Source of the DNA: Climacteris rufus
Taxonomy: Eukaryota > Chordata > Aves > Passeriformes > Climacteridae
Assembly (NCBI GenBank): GCA_013398175.1
Contig: VZRZ01001950.1
Coordinates: 250,341-314,340, forward strand
Length of the DNA stretch: 64,000 bases
Direction of reading: 5' to 3'
Made by a program: the position numbers and the translations under genes. Below the pieces are notes generated by a model. That model was not told where the DNA came from, did not search any database, and saw only the letters and a list, made by a program, of their open reading frames with translations. This document shows positions 12,331 to 24,419 of this stretch, piece by piece. How positions within the stretch are numbered: the first letter of the stretch is position 1; every line of letters starts with the position of its first letter.

Positions 12331-13015
12331 TAAACCTGGGGGCCAGCCAGAATTGGTGCAGTCCTAACAGGTAAGGTCCACCTGAGAGTCACTTGCCCTC
12401 CACCAGTTCCACATTTGCAATAACTCATGCAGACATTCCGTCTTTTACCAAGCCCAAGCACAGGCAGAGAGATTTCGTGCTAACATAAACAAAAAAGCCT
12501 AACAATCTTTAAAGAATATATCTCAGTCTTTTTGTCCTTTAAGATTCAAAAACTGATTAAAAATGGACTTGTTTTCATGGGCACAAAAGGAATATCCTTG
12601 ACAAAGGAGACTACCTCCCTGCCTGCTATCAAACCACTGCTCTGAAGCAGAAGCTGTTCAAGAAGTCCAAAGTGTTAAGAAGAGCAGAACAGCATGTTTT
12701 TCAGCACTTCAGAAAGTGGCTAGCTTTATACAGTATTTACAAGGAAATTTTGCCAGAAAGTGTTTTGGTAAAATGGCTGAAGTTCTAAGCAGTGGAGAAA
12801 GGAATCCTTTAGGACATACTACATAGCCTTAAAAACCACCTGTCCTGTCACACTCCTGCCCTCCTTAGAATAAATCCAGTAACTTCTCATTTCAACCAAG
12901 AGAAGCAAAGCTGGGAAAGAAGCCAGAGACACACTTTGATGCAAACAGGGTCAGGAGACCTTATTGGACAAAATCCTCTTTCTTCCATTTTCCAAAAAAT
13001 GTTCTGAAAGCCACC
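12331..13015. other. Noncoding stretch, nothing recognised
   Basis: No gene, splice-bounded open stretch or transposon was recognised between the pyrimidine tract and the next LTR. Confidence 0.5.
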
Positions 13016-13021
13016 AATGCT

Positions 13022-13368
13022 TGTTGCCCATTTTTCACTGTAAAATAGCTAGTTTTCTCTGTTAGACAGTCTCAAGGACGATTTCTGTAAACATAGCTAT
13101 GTTGTTGTAAAAATTATCTTTTTACATTCCTTTCCCATGGACACAGATCCTTTTGACGGACACTTCTTTTAACCAATATAGTTAGAGACGGAAGTGTTAA
13201 CTTTCTCCAATGATCTGTGATTTCTAAAAGTGTATATAAGAATTAAACGAAAGGGGTTTCCCCCCTTTCCGCCCTTGCTCTGAACACAGCCCGAAGTCCA
13301 GCTCTCATTAATTCTGCGTCTCGACTGATTACCGGGATAAGCCGAAATAACGGGGCATCGCGGTAATA
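13022..13368 (+). mobile_element. Solo LTR, family A, copy 2
   Basis: A 347-bp solo LTR starting TGTTGCCC and ending GCGGTAATA. It is bounded by a perfect 6-bp target duplication AATGCT (13016-13021 and 13369-13374), which fixes both ends. Its last bases are TA, not the usual CA. The core promoter TATATAAG at 13233-13240 is intact, and this copy is more diverged from copies 1 and 3 than they are from each other. No internal provirus is present. Its right target duplication ends 16 bp from the GT of a candidate minus-strand splice donor (13390-13391), so the LTR lies in the presumed intron, antisense to the exon. Confidence 0.9.
13233..13240 (+). promoter_or_regulatory. TATA box of LTR family A copy 2
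   Basis: TATATAAG is a consensus-like TATA box at the usual distance upstream of a pyrimidine-rich R-like segment. It supports the plus orientation of the LTR family. If active, transcription would run towards and antisense to the neighbouring candidate exon. Confidence 0.6.
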
Positions 13369-13391
13369 AATGCTAATTCTGCTCATTCTAC

Positions 13392-13566
13392 CTGCAGATG
13401 CAAGATGAAAGGCATCAGCATTTGTTGTTTTGACTGAACCAATTAAGTAATATTCAGGATCCGGTGGCAGTTTCCATTCAAAAATACATTGCTTAGGGAA
13501 TTGCATTTGGCTTGAAGGCAATCCTGTTTCATCAAGGGTAGCGTACAAGATACTCCTCAGTGACAA
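13392..13566 (-). CDS. Candidate internal coding exon, gene unknown
   Basis: On the minus strand a polypyrimidine acceptor (TTTAATTCTTTTTAG) precedes 175 bp that end at CTGCAG, followed by a GTAGAA donor. One frame is open through the whole exon (58 codons plus one base); the next frame over stops within the first few codons. The peptide has protein-like composition, with core CIFEWKLPPDPEYYLIGSVK followed by TTNADAFHLASA. The exon would start in phase 0 and end in phase 1. I do not recognise the protein family. The donor is only moderate: positions +4 and +5 differ from consensus. The neighbouring solo LTR is antisense to it. Chance remains possible, but this is the best exon candidate in the window. 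Confidence 0.42.
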
Positions 13567-13574
13567 CTAAAAAG

Positions 13575-14370
13575 AATTAAACGTTTTCCTACTTCTGTAG
13601 CCCAACACCTTCCTTTGGGCCTTCGATCATGCTAACAAGTGTTTTGTTTCTGTGGGCTGGAGTTTTTTAAAGCTCTCCCTCAGAATTACATTCTAAATGC
13701 TACTCCAGCTGCCCTGGCTTGCCACCGCTGTCTGTTGTTATGCCTCAGCTGCTTTTGCTCATGGCAACGCATGCACTTGGTGAGCACACACACATGTGCC
13801 CGCTTCTGTCACACCAGACCAGCAAAACAACACACAGCCAGTTCCATTTGCACTTGGCTGCAAACACTACGTATTTTTAAGGAGGTTCTGATTCAGGCTA
13901 TGGTAAGAACCTTCTGAAAACTTTCTTTTCCTTGGCTGAAAAAAGGGTCACCACATCTGCCAGCTCCCTCCAGGTTTCATCACATGCCTAGCATAAAACA
14001 GCATCAGAGTGGGCCCTGTTCAGCCATATAGAACACAGGTAATTCCAGATAGGCAACAGGCAATGTGACTTGCCCAAAATGGCCCAAGTTTCTCATCTGA
14101 TCCTCTACCCAAAAGGTGCCTATGCACCTTTTACAGACATTTATATCACAGATATGTGCTATGTGCTTGTTTTAGAGACAGTTACACCAAAGACATGCAC
14201 TCAGACAAAAAAAATCTGCTTAGTAACTATTTCCAGTGTTTCTAAAAAGTCTTAAAAATAAATAAGAAAAAAAAATAAAAGCTTTCACTTCTATTTAAAC
14301 ATGTAGATGAGAAATATGTTAAATTAAGAAATAAGGCCGTGCTTTGAACAGACTCCCAGCCATTTGGCTG
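13575..14370. other. Noncoding stretch upstream of the candidate exon
   Basis: This would be intron upstream of the minus-strand candidate exon. It contains a perfect 9-bp inverted repeat with a 4-base loop at 14111-14132 (AAAAGGTGC, CTAT, GCACCTTTT). About two such stems are expected by chance in 64 kb. Confidence 0.45.
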
Positions 14371-14690
14371 CAGTGATCTGTCTTTGGGCTCCAGCAGCGC
14401 TCCGGCAGCCCCAGGCAGGAACCTCAACTTTGCTGCAACCTCCAGCCCGGTGCGAGCTGCTGCGGCTTGCGTGACTCCAGCCTGCTTAAAACCAAAGCTA
14501 CCAAGGATCAGAGGTGCAGGAGAAACTGCCGTGACATCGTGGCCTTTTTCTTGATCGCCAGAAGCACAAAAAGGGTTGCATTTTGTCAGGCTGTAGTAGG
14601 AAGTGGGGAGGTTACCAAATGAAGCAGCGGAGAGGGAGAGCGCGGGTGAAGGTGGGCGTGGGGAATGGCAACCGTTGCTTCAGAGCTTCC
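14371..14690. promoter_or_regulatory. CpG-rich patch, possible promoter or enhancer
   Basis: I count about 14 CpG in roughly 300 bp, in a window where CpG is otherwise sparse. GC is clearly raised, and there is a GGGCGTGGGG-type GC/KLF box near 14654. No LTR ends or duplicated flanks were found, so it is not obviously a mobile element. A minus-strand candidate exon begins about 0.8 kb away, so a minus-strand promoter is conceivable. An enhancer or an unrecognised element fits equally well. Confidence 0.25.
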
Positions 14691-14699
14691 TTAACTTAG

Positions 14700-17600
14700 C
14701 ACCTCACAGGGAATTTTCATTTGAACAATTTAGTAAATTAGAAGGGTGTCTTTCTCCAGAGTTAGTCTGTGCTTCAGAATATCGAGTAGCAGGGTGGAGA
14801 AAACACTGACATACAGCCTAGACGCTTCCTTTTAGTGGATTTGATACCAAGAAAATACAAAATACAGACCTGGAGAGTTATGTGACTGAACATAAAAAGG
14901 AGCAGCTCACTGAGCACTGCAGCTATCTAGAAAACACACATAAAAATTCAGAGAAGAACCAAATGAGAAGCAATAGCACAATTTACTTACAATCTGGAAT
15001 ATCAGCAGGATTTTAGTTTGTTGTTTGTTGGTTGCTGGGGTATATGGTACATTACAGTAGAGCATCAGCACTAATTTTACATGGCAGGTCCTCAGAATAC
15101 CATCTGCTTCCCCGGTAACTGTTAATATAGTTGTAATTATCTACTTCTAAGCACTTTATTGGGAATATCATTTGCAAATTAATCAACTACAGACCGGTAA
15201 AACAAATGACATGCTTGTCTGAAAACAACAGCATTATTTCAAATTATTTTCCTGAGGGTTCAGAAATACCAGCCACAGACAAAGCTGGAAACAGGACAAG
15301 GAAAGATCTATGTTCAGCTTAAAAACACTGATTCTAACTACATCCACCATGAATTTGTGCGTACATGAACAGATGACTGGTCATTAGGAGCACCCCCACT
15401 GTTGAGTCCCTTTCTCATTGCTCCATACAACCCAAGTTCTTCCACGATTTTGCTCTCTCTGCCTTGGCATCTTACTTTGAGCCAGCATACTCCAGCCTCT
15501 CTGCCCTCGATCTCTTCCCTTCCTATAGTACTTTTGCCACTTTTGCACAGCTCATATTCCTTACTACTGGCTTCTATGCCATTGCTTGCTTTCTTCAGCA
15601 AGAGATTTTTAGCTCTGAGTACCCCATCATCATAAGATGATGTCCAATCTCAGATCTATGACAAAGTCAGCACAGGATTTGCTTCTTCAAATCCCAGTTG
15701 CATTCTCACCATGTTGAAAAACTGAAGGTTGCCAAATGCCAGTAAAATACCAGGTTGAGCTGCATCTTCTGCTAGAATGAAATAAATTTAATTATTTGCA
15801 AGATATTTGCATGAGGAATTATGAGAACCACACAAAAGCACTGTCCCCACCAAAGTTTCCAATAAGCTATTAGGAAAATGAATTTAGAGGAGCACAATAA
15901 GCAACCAGGCTGCTATCAGTTTACTCATGCAGATACCATAAATAGCCCTTCCATGATAATGCTGTTGAGCAAGAGAATTTTAAAATCACTTAACTTGTAA
16001 TTCTTGAAATATTAGAAGCTTTGCAAAGTTAATACAATATTCTAGCTCAATGAACAAGCAATACGTCAGGTATGTTTTCCATGGCATCTGTTTGCAGTGT
16101 CCTTTGTCTGACAGTAGGTCTAAGTGAAGCCCTGTCAAATGGCAGACAGTGGGGTAAGCTGATCGATAATTTTGGAGTGTCATTTCTACATTCATGGTTG
16201 AAAGCTCACAAATAAAAGCAAACAGGTTATCTGCTCTGTGATATAAGTGTCCTCAGATCACTATATTCCAGCATCTCAGCACTTTTTTTATGCTTTTCCC
16301 ATCAGTGCCTCTACCATCTATTAATGCAGTGATCAAGGTTAAAAGCAGAAAGAAAGTACATTGTTTGGGGAGAAAAATTAAATTAATTTCTTTGGAGCGA
16401 TAACTTCTGTGTATTGCTTCAGTATGTGCAGAACCAGCTCCTCAAGCAAAAATCCTGGTTTTTGACTTTAGAAATATGGATCTATTTTATGTTGCTTCAG
16501 CTGTACAGTATTCAAGGACCCAAATGAAACTTTATTAAATAACAGTTCATAGTAATAAGAGTTTATGTTCTTTTAAAAATTGAAGTCCTTGAACAGAAAC
16601 CCACTCAAGAATCGAAGCGGCAGACAAACAACTCAGCTGGTAAAACTGTGCAACTAAAAATGTTTCTCTTCCTTCTCACTGCTGTTCAAGTGAGCAAGAG
16701 AGTTGTCACCTATCATGAAGGCTAAACAGCTACTACTAACTGCTACTTCTGTGCATGATGAACCTTTTCTTAAGGGTTACAGATACTTGACTCCAACAGC
16801 AGGCATTTCATAGTAACTGTAATAGAATGGTATTCTTTCTGTGGCACTGCATTCATAATGAACTGGAACTTTGTGTATGTTTCATCACCTCTGCTTTTAA
16901 TATTTCAATAAACTTCATAAAATAGTCTGGAAAATTGGTGTGAAACTCCATCCAAACCTTTCAAATTTTTACATTGTTTTACAGACATACTTATATGCAT
17001 TTGATTTTATTCATAGAAGGCTATGTTCTTTCAGTAGTATGATAAACACCTTGAAAAAAACTAATTGTTTTTTAACAAATCATGCAGCCTCTCTTGTAGA
17101 TAGCAGGTTTCTGTGGATGTCAGCTAAAGCAAAATTTTTGTCAGATCCATGAATAAATGGCTCAAAGTTACCATCTGCAAAGAGTACGCTGTAAAGATTT
17201 TTTTTTCTTTAGCAAAAGTGGGTACTTAGGGTATGTGTTCATTATATAAAATTTGGCTGCTTTTTGGGAACTCATTACACTCTACAGGATAAAAAAACAC
17301 AAAGTTAGATCTTTATTGTTTTCAAGGGCCTATATGTCAGTAGACATCAATTAACATCTGGCCCATTAACTTTTTCACATATTGCTGAGACTGAAGCTCT
17401 AAGTTTTGAGCACGGACTGCTGGAGACTAACATTTGTAAGATAAAGACCTCTACACAAAAGTCTAAATCACATCTTATGTCCCACTTACATATGAAATCT
17501 TCAGCTCATTCAGCTCACATGAGAATTAGCAACCTCAGTCGTATCGCTACTTCTTACACTAAATATGCCTCCCCAACTACTGTGCATCACAACCTTCTTT

Positions 17601-20600
17601 TCTCTCATCCTAAATGAACTTTACTACTTATTGCATCTTCACTTATCCTCTACTTAGTGCTGTGCTGAGGCATTAAACAGAACTGCATGCCAACAAGCAA
17701 TTCTTGACCTTCTTTCTCCTACCCGAAGTAGCACAACAGTTAGGAAAACACCTCCCTGGAGAGTCAAAATTTCACACAAACTTGGCAATTCTTTTTCTGA
17801 TGTATTTATTCATAGGAAACAGGTCATTTAATAATCTAAATGTGGCTCTCAAGCAATCCAACTTCTAAAATTCTAATTAAACTTTTCAACCTAAATGGGC
17901 AATGGAAAGAAAGAGTGGCCCCATTTTCTTGTGATTTCCAAAGCATCACTAAAAATAAACAAGCACAAGAAATTGGAAGAAATGTGAGAACACTGGAGAT
18001 CTGACACCAGCACAGCAGAAGAAATCAGAGCTATGATAAATGCTCTAACCTTAATGCACCTTCACGGTGCCTAGTCATCTGCAGGGATCTTTGAACAATG
18101 AGTGCTTCTGCATAACAAGTGAACAGAAATATCTTGAGTGGATGTAATAAGGCAAATTAAAGTTGCAAGGGCAGCCTGAGCTCAGAGTGCTTGGGGCTTT
18201 GTCCACTGAACATTTGTCTTTGCGATCCCTGTCCTGTGCAGGGTTAATTTTGCATGGGAATGTATTGGTCTGCTGTGGGAACATCACGGGCCACAGCCCA
18301 TAGAAGGAGCTGAGAGGATGGTAGATTGTCCGGTCTGCCTTGGCCAAACCACCTTGTGCCCATTTCCACACCTTTTGCTTGTGAGAAGCACTATTGTGAA
18401 TTGTGATTTGCCACACTGAGCTTGCAGGAGTTCAGGTGGCAGAAAGAGGTACATCATTTCCAAGCTTAACTTGAATCAGTCCTGAAAAATCCTGCTGCTA
18501 GTTTGCTCTAATATTTCTTTGCTAGTAGCAGGGCTTTTCTGCAGCATAGGACATCTCTTCTGTTCTCCTGAGCTTCTTCTCACTTTATAGTAATCCCTTC
18601 AAGGCTCCCCGAGGTTGCTCTTTGTGAAACAAGACATATTCTGAGTGGGCACAGATATCTTTGCTAGCTCTCATACTGCATCTTACTCATTTCCTTGCTC
18701 CACTGTGGTTCTAACCTTCCTTCAGATTAAGTGCAATTTACATCTCTTTAACTAGACATATTGCTGTTATTACCATTGCAGTCCTATTGATTGCAATGCT
18801 GCACTTAGCATCACTGTTCCAATTTTATCATCCTTAGTCATTCTTGCATGACTGTGTATTTATGTATGAGTTCTATTATTTAAATTAGCATACAACATTA
18901 GAAAGGAAGCATGAGAGAATTAAAACAAACTGAAAAGCACAAAAGAATGATACCAACATGCTGAAAATAATGCCCTCCTTTTCTTGGATATATCAGCACT
19001 CAGTTATTTCGATTTCTCTTACAGGGAATGCTGTTATTGGTTACTTTAAGACATTATAGCAATAAAACAATGTAATCAACCTTGAAAACCAGGGAGTGCT
19101 TATTTTTAGGTTTCATACTCTGCTCTACAGTACAACACAAAAAGGCAAAGAAAATGTTACAAGTAGATATATCTGTAAAGTACTACGAAGACTTCTGATG
19201 GACAGTGTTTACCAGTGAAAGACAGGGTAAGACTAATGCTGCTGAAAACAAAAAATAGTTGTTTCTACCATTAACTAAGAAATCATGAACTGATAGTCTG
19301 GAAAAATAGTCTACAAATTCTGTGAACTCTGCAAAGGTAGCAATAATATATCACAATATCAATCAGATTCCATCACCCCATGAGGTATTTCATGTACAAC
19401 ATGGGAGAACAAAGACAATCCCTCCTCTGAGCCACAGTTCAGAGGTTTCATCCAATACCTGAAGTACAGCAAAACAAAAAATTTGTCACATCAGCTAAGC
19501 CTGCTCCCACTTTTACCTCAACTTGTTCTGTCTACACCATTCTCATTCTTCCTTTTACAATAAAATTCACACCAAAACTATCTGACACAGAATACTGACT
19601 GAACCTTTCCAGGGCCCCCAGTTCTAACATGGTTGCTTACTACTTTTTAATTGCCCCGCCAAACTGAAGAAAAAGCTTATGATAATCCCAAGTGCTCACA
19701 GGATTATTGACCAGCTTGAATTACAGTACCTGTGCTCCTCCATATGTCAGAGTTCTCTCAGTAGAGCTCAAGATGAACCAAGCAGAGACTACTCCCATTC
19801 CTGCACTGTAACCCAGTAGACTCAAAATTCCATTACTCCATTACAAATACATACCTGGCTTTCCCCTGAGGCCCACAGTGACTTATCTTAAAACAGTGTC
19901 AGTCAGTCAAAGAAGAAATGCTTTGCCTTTTGAAAAAAAAAAATTGTTGTTTAAATGGTCATTGAACATTTGATAACTCAAGTAAAAACATGCAGATATG
20001 GCACATAAAAATTCAGTAACTGCTGTAATCCATAAGCAGGCCATTCAGCAAATCCACTTTCATTAATTAAGAGAAGGAAGTGTTATTTCTTAAGACAGAT
20101 GCAAAATGACAGTCACATGTCCTTACTTCCTGTTAATATCTTGATCCAATCTGAGTAAAAATAGTATGTCTCATCTCTTTTAAACAAAGAAAAACCCCAC
20201 TTATGACCAGTTGGTGGTCTGACAGCATTTGAATTTTAATGAAAAATATGCTTTCACAGCCAACAAGGCCAACCAAAGTCAGTCCAAGAGTGGTTTCAAG
20301 ACCAGCTTTTGCTTTAAAGCCCTGCTGTTCCTTTCACTGTGGATGGTTACAAAGCTTATGTGCACTATTGCTTAATGCTCACAGCGGGGCTGGGGCATAA
20401 CAAATGTTTGGGCTTTCCATTTACAGCCAGAAGGGAGACAACAGATCAGCCTTTTTAAACTGTAATATGGGGTCTGGTAAGCCACTAAGATATGAGAACT
20501 GTAAAGAGAAACTAAGTCAAGAAGGTTAATGATCAGTTCCTTGTGTACTTAAAAGTTGTTACCCACTAAGACTTGACAGTTAACATTTAAACTACCACAA

Positions 20601-20781
20601 AAAGGAATATTATGTATAACTACAGAAGTTTAAGAGATCAGACCTTCCTCCTTATGCTGTCCATCACCGTACTCATTTTCTCTTTCACAAAGCACACGTT
20701 TTTCACAGAACTGTATGGAACTACCACATCAGAGCATCTTCACCAACCTACAATGAAAAGCCTGAACAATCATCCAGTGAC
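14700..20781. other. AT-rich noncoding stretch
   Basis: No gene or transposon is recognised. A C/T-rich segment lies near 15400-15640 and a weaker one near 17500-17650. Open frames, including a 113-codon minus frame at 18075-18416, show no family signature and no paired splice sites. It is probably intronic or intergenic. Confidence 0.5.
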
Positions 20782-20802
20782 TTAGCCTCTCCTAGTGTCT
20801 AC

Positions 20803-20992
20803 TGCATCCTTAGTGCTCTTCCCCGTAATGGGGGCTAGCAGTGGCTCGTGATATTTGGCAACAAGCTCATCCCAGACGAGGCGTACACCTCTGCAGAGGC
20901 GGTTCATGTCTGCCTCTTCGCATGAAGAGTCACGAGCTGCCCACACCCGTGCGCATCCCATCAACCCTGCCTTGCCAGGACTGTGTGTAGGA
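20803..20992 (-). CDS. Second candidate coding exon, gene unknown
   Basis: On the minus strand the acceptor CCACTTTGGTCTCTGCAG is followed by one base and 63 open codons, up to a weak possible donor (GCA then GTAGAC). Without the donor, the frame runs on to TAA at 20782 and this would be a terminal exon. The segment is rich in CpG (about nine in 160 bp), unlike its flanks. Its core peptide is EEADMNRLCRGVRLVWDELV, with ordinary codon choice. With the donor used, it ends in phase 0, matching the phase-0 start of the candidate exon at 13566. I recognise no family. The overlapping plus-strand frame looks less protein-like. Confidence 0.3.
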
Positions 20993-20999
20993 CTGCAGA

Positions 21000-23900
21000 G
21001 ACCAAAGTGGATAGCTGCAACTAGTGGAAAAGACAATACAACACTTTATTCCACCACTGTCAGCTCTGGAGAGAAAGGCCTTTTTCTGACAAAAAGACAA
21101 AATGTCTTCAGAGCAAACGTTTCACCCCCACTCATATCTGTAAACTTATTCTTTCAATTCCTCCCAGGCAAAACAAAACAAAACGAAACAACTCCTAACT
21201 TCACCAAAAAGAAAGGGAGTCTTAATCCCAGTTTTTAATTATTTCTTTTTCCAAACAGCTCAACAGGAAGAGCATTTCAAAACAGAGGGGACACACTCAG
21301 GAGTGGAATTCAAACAGATCTAACCTAGATGCTCATGACAGACCAAAATCTGGCCTGACATAGGAATGATCGAGGTTCAGCATTTAATAGTTTGGTAAAT
21401 CAAAAAGACAGGAAAGAGATGATCCATATAATCCAATGAATGTCAGGATCAGGATTTAAAACTCAGTCCAGCACATAACTAAAAGACACTGTAACAGCAG
21501 AAGCAGCAGAGGTGTATGTTCTGCACAAAGCTAGTACAAGTTAGCATGTTAGCTGCATAATTATCCTCTAAGATATTCATACTCTGAGAGATTCATCAAA
21601 AATAAAGCACAGGAGAAATACAGAGGGTGTTTACTAGTTTATGACATAAACAGGACAAGCATCTGCAAGCACAATGCAGGACAAGCTGTCCAGGTCTTGC
21701 CTTGATTTTAAAAAGACATTCATGTCTGCACAACAGACAGCAAGGTTAGTTAATAAAAATACATTTCATCATACAGCAGGTCAAAATGACTGATGTATGA
21801 CAAAACACATTTGATAAATTGAGTTAGCAATCTTCACAAAGTTAATTCGGCATTCATAACAACTCAGAATTTGTATTTGCACTACCTGATGGAGGGCAGC
21901 TAGTATTATTATTATTAACAAAATACCAACAACTGATTCAGCCTCCAAGTCAATTCTATTTACAGTTCGTCATTCCATTATAGCAAAGCAGCACTGGCAG
22001 AGACACAAGACTTCATCTTCATAAATATCATTTTTTACATACCAGCACAGACAGGCAAACACAAACCCTTTTTTTTAATAAAGGATGGAGGTACTACAAA
22101 TTAAAGAAAGATCTGACAACTAAAATGGAGAATTATATCATTTTACACTAATTCAAACTAGACATCAAAGTGTGTACTGTGGAAGTACAGTCTAGACATT
22201 GAAGAAAATGGACTCCATGCCATCGCATCCTCATTCAATATAGCACAGGGTCCCCAGAAAGTTGTTTTCTGGGATATCTGCTGACATTTAACAGCAGAGT
22301 AAGAGGTGAACTATTTTCCTAAAAACGAAAGACACTGGATTTTCTGTCTATAACCTTTTAACATGTTAATAAGACAGCAGGTATCAAAGTAGGAAAAAAT
22401 GTGAAATGGGATCCAATTCCATAGCCTTTCGCTAGTTAGTCATATTACATGCCATCCAGAATCTTCCCATAGGAAGGTTAACACTCTTAAGAGTCCAGTT
22501 AGTTAAGGAAATATGCTTAAGTTGTGGGTTGTCACTGAAACACAGCTACTTTCATTGCATAGACAGTAGCTAGAAGGATAGCACTTTTATGCCATATGCA
22601 TAGTATATGCATCTGTTAAGATTCGGGGAAGAACTTAGGTTTGGGGTTTTTTTTAACAAGAATCACAAACCAAAATCCACTAATAAAAGAGCAAAATTTA
22701 AAATTTAATATTTATCTTATTCACAACTGTAACTTGGAGGCTCTAACAACTCTTTTTCAGCAGGGAATCAATTCAGGATTTACGCAAGCAATGGTTTTGG
22801 CAAACCATCACAGAGTACAGTGTACTGAAGGTACTCTTCACAGACTATCAGGAGATCATGATGCCCTTGGGAGTCTCTCTAATTAACAATAAACTGCTTT
22901 TACAATTGAAAATGCACCCTCAAAGCCTGGTGACACTATGGATACGTCAATTCCTGATCCACATGCTTCATTGTATGCAATGTCTTTGGAAATCAAGGGC
23001 AACAACAACCTGGAAAATATTTTTCAACATTTGGACTGTTGCCACCAAATCAATAATGGTGGAACAAAATGAATTACAAGATTCCACAGCTTCAATCACA
23101 GAAGTAGAGAGTAAGCCAAAAAGAGAAACCACAACTTGCATTGAGAGACTAGTTGGACAGAATTGTATGTAGACTCGGATCTAATTAAATGAGACTAAGG
23201 ACAAAAGGGAGGCAGAATCATTTGATAGCCTGCATGGAACTGGTTAACACAAAAGAGTACTCAGCTCCTGAAATATTTAAGTAATTTCTCTTGATCGGGC
23301 CAGAGAACTGACACGACCTCCATGCCTGAAGGACAGGCAATGAATGATACAAGGAAAAGAGAAGGCTTAACTCTCAAGATTATTATGACTTTCTTGAAAA
23401 GCTTTTTCGCAGGACTCAGATTTTCAGTACTTCAGGAACACAGGTTCAAAATTATTTAGGGAAGATTCAAACTGCAGAAGGCTATGAAATACATGTATGT
23501 GAAACACAGCAATTTTATCAAAAAAGAAATGATGTGCACTGCTTTGATATGTCTGCACTAAACATTTCTGACCTGTCAAGCCTCAGCTCCGTCAGCAGCC
23601 AGCTCCTCTTACTTGCTCTCCACTAGCTTCCCCCTTTGGCAACAACAAACATGGAATAAGCAAGAACACCATATTGGACAGCAGCATGTTTCACTCAGGT
23701 CAGAGGGGAGCAGCCCACATGCTGGAGATCCTCTGGGGAGCAAGAAACTTGTACAGATCACAGTGTTATCTAGCAGAGAACTAGCTAGCTTCCTCTTATC
23801 ACACACACAACCTTAAAAAAGACCAATCCAGCAAAATGCATTAACAAAATGGCTGAATTTGTTCTTTTGTATCTTTAACCCATCCCTAGAACTACACACT

Positions 23901-24340
23901 CTGACTTACATTCTGTGGTCAGCTTTAACATCAGCTATAGCTTTAAAATACTGCATTTTTCAGTGCTCTCTAAAGTTTTTTAAGTGGTGTTGTTGAGGAT
24001 ATATTGCTCATTTTACCATTGATGCTGCTTCTGTAAACTAAACCTATGTCTGGAATAAGGAAGTCCAGCATCGTTGCTGAACTGATCCTTGTGGGAACGA
24101 TGACTCGTGCTTACACCTGTATGACTGCTAGGTACACTAGAGAACACTACATTAAACTTTCATGGCTGGTGCTTAAGTCAAAGAAACTGCAGCAAGCTAC
24201 ACTACAATTTGCTGCTTTTTCGTAAATGCACGGGGAGCCAGGCAAGCATTCATTACCATTTACAAACACAGACTCAAAATGCATATAAGTGATGCTGAGA
24301 CATTTGAAACACACTTCCAATGACAATGGACAGGGACAGT
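21000..24340. other. AT-rich noncoding stretch
   Basis: No gene or transposon is recognised. Overlapping plus-strand open frames at 22641-23172 have no clear protein character. A small TTA/ATT repeat occurs near 21904-21918. Confidence 0.45.
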
Positions 24341-24349
24341 AATTTTAAC

Positions 24350-24410
24350 CTTGCATTACTGAGTCGTGATTTCCAAACATGACTTGCCATCTTCTGCTTC
24401 CATCTTTTCC
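24350..24410 (-). CDS. Weak candidate short exon
   Basis: A strong acceptor (ACAGTTTATTCTTTTTGTAG) is followed by 61 bp ending CAAG before GTTAAA, a poor donor. One frame reads GKDGSRRWQVMFGNHDSVMQ and meets TAA just after the boundary; another frame is also open. The second frame would end in phase 2 and could join the exon at 20992, but a one-in-three phase match is weak support. It could easily be a pseudo-exon. Confidence 0.15.
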
Positions 24411-24419
24411 CTACAAAAA

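Noticed and set aside
7305..13368. Family-A LTRs 5.4 kb apart in direct orientation, as the ends of one provirus
   Set aside because: Each LTR has its own matching target duplication (AGTAAA versus AATGCT), and the DNA between them has no gag, pol or env-like frame.
14111..14132. Perfect 9-bp hairpin with 4-base loop as a terminator or regulatory RNA
   Set aside because: About two stems of this size are expected by chance in 64 kb and the context is eukaryotic noncoding DNA.
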